Assembly: GCF_018860245.1 (NCBI RefSeq)
Contig: NZ_JAHKPD010000012.1
Span: forward strand, 124,001-188,000
Length of the DNA: 64,000 bases
Direction of reading: 5' to 3'
Source: Pseudotamlana agarivorans
Lineage (GTDB): Bacteria > Bacteroidota > Bacteroidia > Flavobacteriales > Flavobacteriaceae
Positions 9,801-20,400 of this stretch are shown piece by piece. Positions within the stretch are counted from its first letter, which is position 1. Each line of letters opens with the position of its first letter. The notes under the pieces were generated by a model, which saw nothing but the letters and a program-made list of their open reading frames with translations, had not been told where the DNA came from and searched no databases. A program made the translations under genes and the position numbers.

Positions 9801-11238
9801 TATCTACCCAACCAGTGCCATATAAGGTACCATCTTTATCGCTATCATCTCCACTAAAGCTTAATTCTACCACATTAGGAATACCATCGTTATCATCATC
9901 AATATCATGGGTATCTGGTATGTTATCGCCGTCGGAATCACAGAACAGTTGGGTGACACGAATATCATCTATGGCAAAATCGTTTCCAGAGCCTTCATCT
10001 GTTATATCAACTAATCTCACTTTTATAGCAGTAATTGTGCCTCCTGTGATGGTGTTCTCAGTGTGTGTCCAAAAGTCTGGACCGAAAGGGGTGCTATGCG
10101 TGGGGTTTCTAGGTAATGGAATGGATGTGGCTGAACCTATAGATTGTGGGTTAGCAGGATCTGTTACATCAAAAAGTTCCATAGAAACTTGAGGATCGTA
10201 CCGTGTATTGGAATAAGTACTAGGGTCTTTCACATCGAGATTTACGGCGTAAAAACTAAAATAGATGTCTTTACCAGGTGTAAGTCCATTGATAGTGGCT
10301 TCGTAAACCACATATGGACCACTGTTGTTACTTACTTGGTTGTTGTTATTACCATTAAATATAGCCATGCGTCCTACTGTGGAAGGATCGTCGTCAGTAT
10401 GGTCTACAGCGGCGCCCCAATCACCGCTAGCCCAAGTAGCAAGAGCATTATCAGAAGCGTCGTGGTAAACGGCGTATTCTAAAGTTTCCAAATCATCACC
10501 ACCACTACCATCTTCATAGGTGTATTCGGTTGTAGCACCTGGAAAGTTTTCATTGATACGCGCACGATTGGTACCCGTGCCAAAATCTTCATTAAGCATA
10601 ACGACTTCAGCTGTGCCATGTGATCTGTTTTCACAAATATCGTCTTCTACGTCATCGGCAATACCATCGTTGTCATCGTCAATATCAAGATTGTCGGAAA
10701 CACCATCGCCATCGGTGTCGGGATATACGCTGCCGCTGTTACCACCTCCACCGGAGATTTGAAAGGTGTAAGTTGTTCCGGTGTTGGTACCTACATCGCT
10801 GCCATTTGATACCTCATGCCAAGTATATTCAAATGTGACTGTTGCGGTAGCCGGACCAGAACCATCATAGGTTATTTCAAAGGTGTCAGTTTGTCCTGAA
10901 GTTAATTTATCATCAGAGTCTTTCAAGTTTTCGGTAATTGAAAATTGAGGATCTCCCGTAATTGTAATAGGCTGCATGTCGCCTATTTCGCGCTCTGAGT
11001 TACCTGTAAGGTCGTCTCTAGTGATGATAAAGGTTTTTGTTCCTGCACTATTCCCAAAATCGGTGCCATAAGTTATGCTCGCCGGTGGGTTGTTGTCTGG
11101 GATTAAAGGGCCTCTTGTACCACTGACTTCGTTATATATCCTAGCCTTCCCATCTTGCGCAAAAAGCAAAATGGGCGCAGATAGAAAAAGAACGAGGAGA
11201 AGGAGGTGTTTACTAATGAGGGAGTAATGTTTTAGCAT
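6847..11238 (-). CDS. Giant T9SS-secreted protein with TSP3 repeats and LamG domain (paralogue 1)
   Basis: 1463 residues. Order: signal peptide (about 1-27); an Ig-like choice-of-anchor region (about 50-165); a short thrombospondin type 3 calcium repeat (DTDGDGVSDNLDIDDDNDG, about 172-198); a beta-sandwich lacking a clear name (about 205-430); a second long TSP3 array (about 431-626); a LamG/concanavalin-like domain (SYSLYFDGRNDYVETP, about 640-790); a flavobacterial region with YWSSPV, GEGFTMKG and GNPYPSAID motifs; and a type A T9SS sorting domain (last 80 residues, ending KKVIVAE). It should be exported by type IX secretion and kept at or released from the cell surface, probably as a calcium-stabilised adhesin; the ligand is unknown. 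A TATATTTG box lies at 11343-11350. Confidence 0.88.
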   Translation of the reverse strand: MLKHYSLISKHLLLLVLFLSAPILLFAQDGKARIYNEVSGTRGPLIPDNNPPASITYGTDFGNSAGTKTFIITRDDLTGNSEREIGDMQPITITGDPQFSITENLKDSDDKLTSGQTDTFEITYDGSGPATATVTFEYTWHEVSNGSDVGTNTGTTYTFQISGGGGNSGSVYPDTDGDGVSDNLDIDDDNDGIADDVEDDICENRSHGTAEVVMLNEDFGTGTNRARINENFPGATTEYTYEDGSGGDDLETLEYAVYHDASDNALATWASGDWGAAVDHTDDDPSTVGRMAIFNGNNNNQVSNNSGPYVVYEATINGLTPGKDIYFSFYAVNLDVKDPSTYSNTRYDPQVSMELFDVTDPANPQSIGSATSIPLPRNPTHSTPFGPDFWTHTENTITGGTITAIKVRLVDITDEGSGNDFAIDDIRVTQLFCDSDGDNIPDTHDIDDDNDGIPNVVELSFSGDDSDKDGTLYGTGWVDTDNNGMHDNYESNIGDIDDALDSDNDGTPNYLDLDSDNDGIFDTLEYDGLGDIDVTGNGLGDGPDTDGDGVLDTMDTLDGFGLNGYDDPIKTTSGIPDYLNIKSNGADYDILAIDHLYPNLDGDNNGVIDGSTDADQDGIMDGLDSDTGAHGSPRAIDGSYSLYFDGRNDYVETPEFLNNASNGTMMCWVNIDASGFNTQEIMGQENISLVYSSGDVKLVVNSAEILSAPIIQGKWVNIACAYSSGDYGIYINGENKDTLSGSPLINGTGINFRIGKTPTGSAFFKGQIDEVRVFNETLTPTDIQHMMCQELDENNNFTVGKIIPREINPSLSTSLIRYYKMDTYTDDQLIDLSTSGVDATIYNVKEIYFQTAPMPFETVNDGDWNIETTWLHGDVWDIWGNAPNNYPIVRIKNHVTTSQEQNTIGLLINNDASLEVQPDVALNNSWYLDIGTKGTTGTKALIDLQGESQLIQTQDSKLEEDGEGYLQRDQQGTVNKYSYNYWSSPVHSSSGAPFTYTVKDVLKNDNNGSDPTVPIDFVSGYDGDDSSTPVKIAEYWINVYNNVANNYWKWNRVLSTGTINAGEGFTMKGPGSGPIGTEINYVFEGIPNNGSLELGIFSGNEYLIGNPYPSAIDANLFISDNQGVITGSLYYWEHVGGGSHFLADYEGSYGTYNLSGAAPHVTAPSAIPPIANVISTKLPKQYIPVAQGFFVEARNTNIITFQNSQRIFKTEGTESVFIKETNTKTSKTTNVKTGDTRPKIRLKYSSPLGYQRQLLTTVDTSATQNVDWGYDAKLIEDLPEDMSWEIENDKYVIQGIDTIEASTILPLIVKTREKASDNGGIVTFSIDSLQNDAQNYNVYLKDFDTYHDLKQAPYDATVSKGETIGRFALAFSDQTLNIEEESNKLGVKLFYNKQNTSLIINNPKNTTLKSLTAVNTLGQMVYSKQLNTSENRLEIPTHLATGLYVFSVQTENIELSKKVIVAE

Positions 11239-11324
11239 ACATTTTTGTTTTTAGTCTGGATTATTTAACGAAAGGGTTTATAAGTTACTGATTTTATAGT
11301 AATTATAAAATACTTTTTTTAAAA

Positions 11325-11350
11325 AATTGGTTAACCAATTATCAAATATA
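11325..11350 (-). promoter_or_regulatory. Possible promoter and operator of giant paralogue 1
   Basis: A perfect 16-bp palindrome, AATTGGTTAACCAATT, lies at 11325-11340. Just upstream on the minus strand is TATATTTG (11343-11350), a match to the -7 box TAnnTTTG. The palindrome would therefore sit over the transcription start, about 87 bp before the ATG. No good -33 box was seen. The rest of 11239-11634 shows only repeat words and no gene. Confidence 0.4.
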
Positions 11351-11634
11351 GCTAAAAATGTGTCGTTTAAAAGTTGGGATGCTAGTTTTTAAAGAAAATT
11401 ACGACTTCCTTATATTTTTTTAGAAATAATTAAATTTCCCTCAACAAGTAGTTGTTTTCGGTCTTTGTTATCGGGCGTAGTCACAGTTATGGTCACAGAC
11501 TCAGTCGCAGTAATTCGGCTACACGACTCAACAAATAAACAATGAAAAGTTGAAATCCTCACGTGAACCCAATAATCAATAGTCAATAGTCTCCCGTCTC
11601 CCGTCTTCGGTCAAATTTTTCAATTCAGCAATTA

Positions 11635-12048
11635 AAAATGAAAAGTTAAAAATGAAAAATTTCACGTATTGTCAGTGGTCTTCCGTCTTCGATCAAGGTT
11701 TTCATCTAAACATGTCATGTGAAAAGATTCTTCAGTCGTACCTCCTTCTGAATGACAAGACATAAATAAACAATTCCTAACTATCACGCACGGTTACACG
11801 ATTCAACAAATAAACGTATCAACAATTCCATTAATCCATAGTCAATAAAAAATAATCAATTCCACTGATGCTAGTTTCTCGACTCCGCTCGAAGACCGTT
11901 AATATATGTGATTCCTACCGGTGTTCGAGCGGAATCGAGAACAGTTAAACAATCAATTAATTAAAAATAAAACGTGAACCGTCACACGTAAACCAATTAA
12001 TCAATAATCAATTCTTAGTCGTACAGCCCCGATTAAACAAATAAACAG
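11635..12048. repeat. Long intergenic repeat block, copy 2
   Basis: Nearly the same sequence as 6414-6846, placed downstream of paralogue 2 just as copy 1 sits downstream of paralogue 1. It contains the 35-nt element (11722-11756) and the inverted repeat (11876-11941). It differs by scattered substitutions and a small length change near the stop codon. Confidence 0.85.
11876..11941. repeat. 18-bp inverted repeat, second copy with one mismatch
   Basis: Left arm TTCTCGACTCCGCTCGAA at 11876-11893; right arm at 11924-11941 has one G-to-A change relative to the perfect arm at 6706-6723. The spacer is again 30 bp. Confidence 0.88.
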
Positions 12049-15000
12049 CTACTCCGCCACAATCACTTTCTTAGACAGCTCGATATTTTCTGTTTGCACG
12101 GAAAACACATACAAACCAGTGGCTAAATGTGTTGGGATTTCCAAGCGGTTTTCGGAGGTGTTTAATTGTTTACTATATACCATTTGCCCTAAGGTATTCA
12201 CTGCAGTTAAGCTTTTTAAAGTGGTGTTTTTGGGGTTGTTAATAATAAGGCTTGTGTTTTGTTTGTTGTAAAACAGTTTTACCCCAAGTTTGTTGCTTTC
12301 TTCTTCTATGTTTAAAGTTTGATCGGAAAAAGCAAGTGCAAAACGCCCTATCGTTTCTCCTTTACCAACAGTGGCATCGTAAGGGGCCTGTTTGAGGTCA
12401 TGGTAGGTGTCAAAATCCTTTAAATACACGTTATAATTTTGCGCATCGTTTTGTAGGGAATCAATGCTAAAGGTCACAATACCACCGTTATCACTGGCTT
12501 TTTCTCTGGTTTTAACGATAAGTGGTAAAATGGTTGAAGCCTCGATGGTATCAATCCCTTGAATCACGTATTTTTCATTTTCTATTTCCCAAGACATATC
12601 TTCTGGGAGGTCTTCGATGAGTTTGGCATCATAACCCCAATCCACATTTTGGGTGGCACTGGTGTCTACAGTTGTGAGTAACTGCCTTTGATAACCTAGG
12701 GGAGAGCTGTATTTTAACCTAATTTTTGGTCGGGTATCGCCCGTTTTTACGTTGGTGGTTTTTGAAGTTTTGGTATTGGTTTCTTTTATGAAAACAGATT
12801 CGGAATTGTTTCTTTCTATTTCAAAAACACGTTGCGAATTATGAAACTTTATATCACCACCTTGATCTGCTTCAACAAAAAAGCCTTGAGCTACAGGAAT
12901 ATATCGCCCGGGTGTTTTTCTAGGTGTCGGACTTGAATTAATGGGTGGATAACTTGGTATAACTTGCGTGACACTTGGCGAAGTTCCAGAATAATTATAA
13001 GTAGCATAGCTACCTTCATAATCGGCTAAAAAGTGGGTGGTGCCACCGTAATGCTCCCAATAATACAGGCTCCCTGCAATGGATGTTTTATTGTCATCAA
13101 GAAAAGCATAAGAATCTATGGCAGAAGGGTACGGGTTACCTATTAAATATTCTCTTCCTGAATTGATCTTTAAGGTATAGTCGCCATTGTTAGGTGAGCC
13201 TTCAAAAAGATAGACTTGTTCGTCGGTAATCGGGCCTGTTCCAGTACCTTTCATGGTATAGCCTTCACCCACATTTATAATTCCTGTACTGTAAACACGT
13301 TTCCAATCCCAGTAGTTGTCCGCTATACCATTAGGGAAAATGTTTATCCAATATTCGGCGATTTGTTTAGGTGATGTTGTGTCGTTTCCATCATAACCAC
13401 CAACAAAATCTATAGAATTTACGGTTGTATGGTCGGCATTGCCTTCCAATAGAACGCCTCCAACAGTATATGTCGCATTCGTTCGATCTGTATTTACTGG
13501 AGAGGACCAGTAATTGTAACTGTATTTGTTAAGGGTGCCTTCTTGGTCGCGTTCTATAACGCCGTTACCGGTACCCAAAGTACTTTCTTCAGTTTGTATT
13601 AACTGCCCATCGGCGTGTAAATCGATTAAACCGTTGTCACCTATGTCTAAATACCAGGTGTTTTCAAGTTTTCTACGAGTATGTATTATAAAATCAGTAT
13701 CAGGATCAACTATTAAACCTAATTGAGTTAAATTTTCCCCTCGTCCGCTAAAACGGTTTCGAAAGTCATGTCTTATACGAACAATTGCAGCATCATTATA
13801 TACAGAGCGGTCATTGATACTCCAAACATCACCGTGTAACCAACTTGACTCATCACCCCACTCTAGATAATTAGTACCAGTCATTACAGTTTCATAAGGC
13901 AAGGGCGCCCTTTGAAAATAAATTTCTTTGACATTGTAAATGGTGGCATCAATACCCGAGGGAGATAGATCAATTAACTGATCGTCTGTATATGTGTCCA
14001 TTTTGTAATAACGGATTAAGCTGGTTGATAGCGATGGGCTAATTTCTCTAGGAATAATTTTACCAATGGTAAAATTATTATTTTCATCCAATTCTTGACA
14101 CATCATACGTTGAATTTCTTCTTGGGTTAGGGCTTCGTTAAATACACGCACTTCGTCTATTTCGCCTTGGAAATAACTAGTTGTATTAGCTGGTGAACGG
14201 CCAATTATAAAACTTGTACCAGTGCCATCTAAGTCCATATTGTTTGAAGCTTTTGCGATTTCTTCACCGTTAACATAGAAATATTCACCACTGCTAGAAT
14301 AACTTCCTGCTAGATGAATCCATTTCCCTTTGGTTACTGAAGTATTACCAACAAGGTTTCCGTTAACAAAAAAATCTACTACACTGCCATTGGAAATAAA
14401 GGATATATTTTCTTGCCCCATAATATATTGTCCACCTGTTGCTGAGGGGTCAATTTTTATCCAACACATCATAGTACCGTCAGAAGTATTGTTTAAAAAT
14501 TGAGGCGTTTCCACATAATCATTACGGCCATCAAAATACAGGCTGTAGCTATCATCTAAATCTCTTGGGGAGCCTACAACAGTAACATCGGAGTCTAGTG
14601 TATCTGCAATACCATCACGATCTATATCGGTAGAGACATCAATAACACCATCGCCATCTGGGTCTAAATGGGCATATATTTCAGGAATGTCATTGTTTGT
14701 ACCATCCGATTGTGGGGTTAAATAATCGGGCGTTGAATCTCCGCCACTATCAATTGCAGGGATATAATTGGTTAGCCCAAAGCCGTCCAAATCATCGGCT
14801 CCAGCCAAAATACCATCACCATCGAAGCCATCTGCAGGAACTCCAGAATCTACATCGGTGCCTTCGCTAACACCATCTCCAGAAACATCTAAATCGCCTT
14901 TGCCATCATATTCATAAACATCAAAAACCCCATCGTTATCGGAGTCTAAATCAAGATGGTCTGGAGCACCATCGCCATCGGTGTCTATTGCTATTGCGCC

Positions 15001-16515
15001 ACCTTCAAAGCTATCGTGTACACCATTGTTGTTGCTGTCGTCATTACTTATGTCGAGCATGCCTTTAGAGATGTTTACTCCTGAAAGCTGTAATTCCGCA
15101 ACATTAGGCATGCCATCATTATCATTATCCAGGTCTAAAAAATCGGCTATACCATCGCCATCGCTATCGCAATAATCTTGTGTTATGGTGATGTCGTCTA
15201 GGGCGATATCGTTGCCGCTTTTACGCTTATTAGCCGTAGTTAATGTTACTAAAAATGTGTCACTTGTTGGAGTAAATGAAATGGAATGCGTGATCCAGCC
15301 TTGGTTTTCTTGATAAGTTTTAGACGCATCTACAGTATCAGGATCACCATTTAAATCGGTAGTATTAAACGCAATTTCTCCAGTTTGATCTTTAATAATC
15401 TCGATACCATTTATATCTGTATCATTTATTGTTATTATAAGTTCTGGTTCGGTTTCATTTCCGATTAGATTAGTTGAAGTTGCGCGAATCAAGTTAAGGG
15501 CAGCTAAACTAAACGAAGTGGGTACCCCCGGCTCGACACCTGTAATGGTTATCTGGTAGAAAATATTACTAGGATTAGGATTAGTAGTGGAATCATAAGC
15601 TGGATGATTATCTCCATTACCAACATCAAAAATGGCCATTCTACCATTGGCGTCACCGGTATGGTCGCCACCTCGATACCAAAGATTATTATTAGTAAAG
15701 GTACCTTTTGATTGTTTGTTTACAGCATAATAATCTCGAGTTACATTTCCAGTTGATTGAAACGCGTAATCTGTATAGGCACCTGGATAATTAGCATCGA
15801 TTTCTACTATAGAAGTACCAGCTCCAAAGGTTTCCTTAAGAAAAGTGGTTGTAGACTTTATTGCATTCGGGTTTTGGTTACAAAGGAGATCTTCGTCGGT
15901 ATTTAATAGCCCATCGTTATCGGAGTCTAGATCGGCATTATTGAAAACGCCATCACCATCGGTGTCAACTGAAGATGAGGTTCCTCTACCAGCAATAACG
16001 AAGGTGAAAGTAAACAAGACAGTATTACTGTCGAATATAGCAATTTCAACGGTTTCTTGGTGGTTTCCTCCAGTTCGTGGTTTAAAAGTAATCTGAAAAG
16101 TTTTAGAATCTCCAGCTGCAATTCTTCTGGTATCTGGGAGTGGTTGACTAGATACTGTAAAATTTCCTGACGAACTTGAGAAACGTACCCTTGGTTGGTT
16201 TTGTCTTAACAATACATCAGTTGGTCCGTTATTGGTTATTGTGTATGTATATGTAAGACCGCTAGTTATGGGGTCTATAGATACATCGGAGAAATGGGTG
16301 TTGTTTTGGGTACTTGTAGTTGTATCTCCATTTCCTATTGTTTCTATTGAAGTGCCGTTGTCACTAGTAATCACGATATCGGATGGAACTGTAGTAGTTT
16401 GTACGGGCTTAATATAATTTAATTTGGCGTTAGTTATGTTATTGGCAAATAATAAGCCTGCATTTAAAAATATAAAAACGGCTAGTGCTAGGGTATTTTT
16501 TAGAGGTGTTGGCAT
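12049..16515 (-). CDS. Giant T9SS-secreted protein with TSP3 repeats and LamG domain (paralogue 2)
   Basis: 1488 residues with the same plan as its downstream neighbour: signal peptide (MPTPLKNTLALAVFIFLNAGLLFA); a choice-of-anchor D/SPD-2-like Ig domain (about 45-180, FQITFKPRTGGNHQETVEIAIF); a TSP3 repeat (VDTDGDGVFNNADLDSDNDG); an unnamed beta-sandwich; a second TSP3 array (about 440-640); a LamG domain (SYSLYFDGRNDYVETP); YWSSPV, GEGYTMKG and GNPYPSAID motifs; and a T9SS type A tail. Its last ~247 residues differ from paralogue 1 at only two positions (Asp/Glu in IENxKY, Ser/Gly in ATVxKG), whereas the N-terminal half has clearly diverged, which suggests recent gene conversion or duplication. 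A TAAATTTG box lies at 16565-16572 on the minus strand. Confidence 0.88.
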   Translation of the reverse strand: MPTPLKNTLALAVFIFLNAGLLFANNITNAKLNYIKPVQTTTVPSDIVITSDNGTSIETIGNGDTTTSTQNNTHFSDVSIDPITSGLTYTYTITNNGPTDVLLRQNQPRVRFSSSSGNFTVSSQPLPDTRRIAAGDSKTFQITFKPRTGGNHQETVEIAIFDSNTVLFTFTFVIAGRGTSSSVDTDGDGVFNNADLDSDNDGLLNTDEDLLCNQNPNAIKSTTTFLKETFGAGTSIVEIDANYPGAYTDYAFQSTGNVTRDYYAVNKQSKGTFTNNNLWYRGGDHTGDANGRMAIFDVGNGDNHPAYDSTTNPNPSNIFYQITITGVEPGVPTSFSLAALNLIRATSTNLIGNETEPELIITINDTDINGIEIIKDQTGEIAFNTTDLNGDPDTVDASKTYQENQGWITHSISFTPTSDTFLVTLTTANKRKSGNDIALDDITITQDYCDSDGDGIADFLDLDNDNDGMPNVAELQLSGVNISKGMLDISNDDSNNNGVHDSFEGGAIAIDTDGDGAPDHLDLDSDNDGVFDVYEYDGKGDLDVSGDGVSEGTDVDSGVPADGFDGDGILAGADDLDGFGLTNYIPAIDSGGDSTPDYLTPQSDGTNNDIPEIYAHLDPDGDGVIDVSTDIDRDGIADTLDSDVTVVGSPRDLDDSYSLYFDGRNDYVETPQFLNNTSDGTMMCWIKIDPSATGGQYIMGQENISFISNGSVVDFFVNGNLVGNTSVTKGKWIHLAGSYSSSGEYFYVNGEEIAKASNNMDLDGTGTSFIIGRSPANTTSYFQGEIDEVRVFNEALTQEEIQRMMCQELDENNNFTIGKIIPREISPSLSTSLIRYYKMDTYTDDQLIDLSPSGIDATIYNVKEIYFQRAPLPYETVMTGTNYLEWGDESSWLHGDVWSINDRSVYNDAAIVRIRHDFRNRFSGRGENLTQLGLIVDPDTDFIIHTRRKLENTWYLDIGDNGLIDLHADGQLIQTEESTLGTGNGVIERDQEGTLNKYSYNYWSSPVNTDRTNATYTVGGVLLEGNADHTTVNSIDFVGGYDGNDTTSPKQIAEYWINIFPNGIADNYWDWKRVYSTGIINVGEGYTMKGTGTGPITDEQVYLFEGSPNNGDYTLKINSGREYLIGNPYPSAIDSYAFLDDNKTSIAGSLYYWEHYGGTTHFLADYEGSYATYNYSGTSPSVTQVIPSYPPINSSPTPRKTPGRYIPVAQGFFVEADQGGDIKFHNSQRVFEIERNNSESVFIKETNTKTSKTTNVKTGDTRPKIRLKYSSPLGYQRQLLTTVDTSATQNVDWGYDAKLIEDLPEDMSWEIENEKYVIQGIDTIEASTILPLIVKTREKASDNGGIVTFSIDSLQNDAQNYNVYLKDFDTYHDLKQAPYDATVGKGETIGRFALAFSDQTLNIEEESNKLGVKLFYNKQNTSLIINNPKNTTLKSLTAVNTLGQMVYSKQLNTSENRLEIPTHLATGLYVFSVQTENIELSKKVIVAE

Positions 16516-16744
16516 AATTTCTAAAAATTTAACTTAAAAAAAGTATTTAAAGTTTGGTGGTCTTCAAATTTACTTATAAAAAGGTGTTTTAAACTAATTA
16601 TCTTGTCCTTTTTAGATGAATTTGGGCTTTTAACAGTTAAAACAGGGTAGATATGTTAATTTATTTTTATAGAGCCTTTGTTGTTATTATTCCATTCTTA
16701 GTTTCAAGTTGCAATTGCAGTTGCAGTAATTAGGTTATACGATT

Positions 16745-17420
16745 CAACATTTCATCAATTAAAAATGAAAAGTTAATAATGAAAAATTTCACGTATTGTC
16801 AGTGGTCTTCCGTCTTCGATCAAGGTTTTCATCTAAACATGTCATGTGAAAAGATTCTTCAGTCGTACCTCCTTCTGAATGACAAGACATAAATAAACAA
16901 TTCCTAACTATGACCCACGGTTACACAATTAAACGTATCAACAATTCCAATAATCAATAATCAATAATTCATCAATTAAAAATGAAAAGTTAATAATGAA
17001 AAATTTCACGTATTGTCAGTGGTCTTCCGTCTTCGATCAAGGTTTTGATCTAAACATGTCATGTGAAAAGATTCTTCAGTCGTACCTCCTTCTGAATGAC
17101 AAGACATAAATAAACAATTCCTAACTATCACCCACGATTAAACAATTAAACGTATCAACAATTCCAATAATCAATAATCAATAATTCATCAATTAAAAAT
17201 GAAAAGTTAATAATGAAAAATTTCACGTATTGTCAGTGGTCTTCCGTCTTCGATCAAGGTTTTCATCTAAACATGTCATGTGAAAAGATTCTTCAGTCGT
17301 ACCTCCTTCTGAATGACAAGACATAAATAAACAATTCCTAACTATCACCCATGAATAAACGAATAAACGAATCAACAATTCCAATAATCAATAGTCAATA
17401 AAAAATAAACAATTCCTCTC
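16745..17420. repeat. Tandem triplication with exact 217-bp period
   Basis: The gap 16516-17424 holds no gene. The word TTCACGTATTGTCAGTGG begins at 16788, 17005 and 17222, an exact 217-bp period. Each unit carries the 35-nt element (16849, 17066, 17283) and ends with CAATAATCAATAATTCATC-like text. Copies are almost identical. The same module, once each, precedes the longer tails at 6.4 and 11.6 kb. Confidence 0.92.
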
Positions 17421-17424
17421 CTCG

Positions 17425-20400
17425 TTACTCCGCCACAATCACTTTCTTAGTAACTTCTGTCTGATTTGTTTGAATAGAGAAAATATGCATCCCTGTTGCT
17501 AAATTGGTTGGCACTAAAATTTTCCTATCGGAAGTTTGAATTGCTGTTTCAAAAACCACTTGCCCGAGTGTATTTACAGCCTTGAGGGTTTCGATAGTGT
17601 TGGCATTTGGATTGCTTATTACAAGGTTAGCATTTTGTGTATTGTAAAATAATTGTAGCGCATTTGTACTTTCTTCAATAACATCTAGGGTTGAAGATTC
17701 GTTAGTAAATGTAATTTCAAAACGATCGTAAGTTTCACCAGCAGGGACATTTGCAAAAAATGACGCAGCACGTAAATCATGATAGGTATCGTAGTCTTTC
17801 ACATACACATCTACATCGTTTGGCAGGTTTTCTAAAGCATTAATACTTATTTCAACTAAACCACCAGATTTTGTTTTCACAGTAAATGGTAAAACGGTTT
17901 GCTTTGTAATGGTATCGATACCTTGAATGATGTAGTCTTCGTTGGCAACCTTCCAATACATATCTTCTATATTGGTTTCGTTTAGAAGGCCGTCGTAGCC
18001 CCAATCGTATCCTATAGATGCCTTTTTGTCTACTGTTGTTAATAACTGGCGTACATAACCTTTTGGGGAGGTGTAATCTATTCTAATTTTCGGACGCAGG
18101 TCTTCATATTTAGGGCTTTCTTCTTTGGCTGTTTTAGTAGTAGATTCTTTTATGAATATAGAATTACTGTTGTCTTCTTTTACAAAAATACGTTGGGAGT
18201 TTTTAAAGGTTACTGTAGTTTTTAATTGGGTTTCTGCAGCTTTTACAAAGAAACCTTGTGCTACTGAGATGTAACGTCCCGGTGTTTTTTTAGACTTGTT
18301 AGCGTGTGTTAGGTCTTCATCTGGAGCAGTACCGGTCATGGCAGGGGTTCCTCCTGAATAATTGTACGACCCATAACCACCTTCATAATCTACTGAATAA
18401 TGGGAGTCGCCACCATAATGTTCCCATAGGTATATGGTGCCGTCTATGGCTTCCTTATTATCATCTAAAAATTGATAAGCATCAATAGCAGAAGGGTATG
18501 GGTTTCCTACTAAATATTCATTCCCAGCATTTATAGGTAAAGTAATGTCTCCATTATTAGGCATGCCAATAAAGGTGAAATTTTGGGTGTTATTAACACC
18601 TTTTTGCCCAGGGCCCTTCATGGTGTAGCCTTCTCCGACTTCTATCTCACCGTTACTTTTAGTGTGTTGCCAAAGCGCATAGGTGTCACTTTTGTTGTTG
18701 GCGTATTTCCATATCCAGTATTCAGCAATAGAGATCGGGTCGCCCTTAACGCCGTTATAACCGCCTATAAAATTAATGGTTTTTGGATCGTTTTCATCTG
18801 TTCCATCGCGTAAAACACTAGCCACGGTGTAGGTTTTGTCCCCGTCTCCATTAACACCTGAATTTACAGGAGACGACCAATAGTTGTAATTGTGCTTATT
18901 GGATTCGCCTTGTTGATCGCGTTCTAGGGTTCCAGTTCCAGTACCTAGGGTGCTGTTTTTGGTTTGAACGAGTTGGGAGTCGCCTATTAGTTCTATTTTC
19001 CCTGAATCTTCAATGTTTAAATACCAGTTGTTCTCGAGCGCATAGTCATCATCTTTTACTGAATCTCCAACGGTTAATTTTGCTCCATTGTCAATCAATA
19101 CCCCTAAGGTATTGTGTGATGCGGTCGTAGTTATGTTGTGTGCTATGTTTACAATAACCCAATCGGTATGAGTTGATTGATTAGTCGCGTCTGTATGCGA
19201 TATATCCCAAACATCGCCGTGTAGCCAAGCGCCTTTGGTTTCCCATGATTTGTCACTAAAAGTTACAAAAGGCAGTGGTGCGGTTTGAGGTAAAATGTCT
19301 TTAACATTGTAGATAGTTGCGCCTACAGTATTGTTTCCAGTATGATCTTTTAATTTGTCATTTTGGTAATCGTCTAATTTGTAGTAACGCTGTAATTGGG
19401 TAGAAAGATTGGAATCTATTTGTTTAGGAATGATTTTGCCATAATTGAAATTGTTTTCATCTAATTCTTGATAGACCATTCTTCTAATTGGATTCGAGTT
19501 TAATGCTTCGTTAAACACCCGCACTTCATCAATTTCACCCTTAAAATAGTTGTTGTCGGTATCGGGTGTACGGCCAATACTAAAGCTAGAATTAGAAGTT
19601 TCTAAATTTCCAGAAGCATCTATTTTTTCAACAGAAAAATCACCATTAGTGTATAGCCAAAGTTTATCACCAAAACGTGCAACCACGTGTACCCAAATTC
19701 CTGTAGGTAATGGTTCATCACTTTGTAATGATTTGCCACCACCATAGGTGTGTAAATAATTAGCATCATCCAGTTCCATGTAGAAATTGTCTTGCCCCAT
19801 GATAAATCGGGTGCCTGAAGCGTCATCGTCTATCTTTATCCAGCACATTAGAGTTGCTTCTGCCCAGTCGCTCATAAAACTTGGCTCTTCAACATAATCA
19901 TTAAGTCCATCAAAATATAAGGCAAATGACCCTGTAATATCTCGTGGAGATCCAAAGGTACTGGTATCGGTATCAAAAGCGTCTAAAATACCGTCGCCAT
20001 CACTATCTGTATGGTCATCTATTGCGCCATTGGCGTCTATAACCAAGCCAGGATATAGGTGTGATATTGCTAAAATATCGTTTGTTCCTCCAGATTGCGT
20101 ATTTAAATAATTGGGAGTTCCAGAGGTTGTTTCTACAGCGGCGTTATAGGTTGTGAAACCAAAACCATCTTTGTCCTCAATGCTATCTAAAATACCATCG
20201 CCATCACTATCGGTACCATCACCAACACCATTTCCTGTGATGTCAATATCTCCTAGTCCGTCATACTCGTAAGCGTCAAAGACACCATCGTTATCGGAGT
20301 CGAGATCTAGATAGTTAGGAACAGTATCGCTATCAGAATTTACTAATGTAGCGCCACTTTCGTAAGAATCATGAACGCCGTTATTATCGCTGTCTGTCCA

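Noticed and set aside
6442-17400. Intergenic repeats as a CRISPR array
   Set aside because: The repeats are 217-430 bp, adjacent without unique spacers of uniform size, and no cas genes are present.
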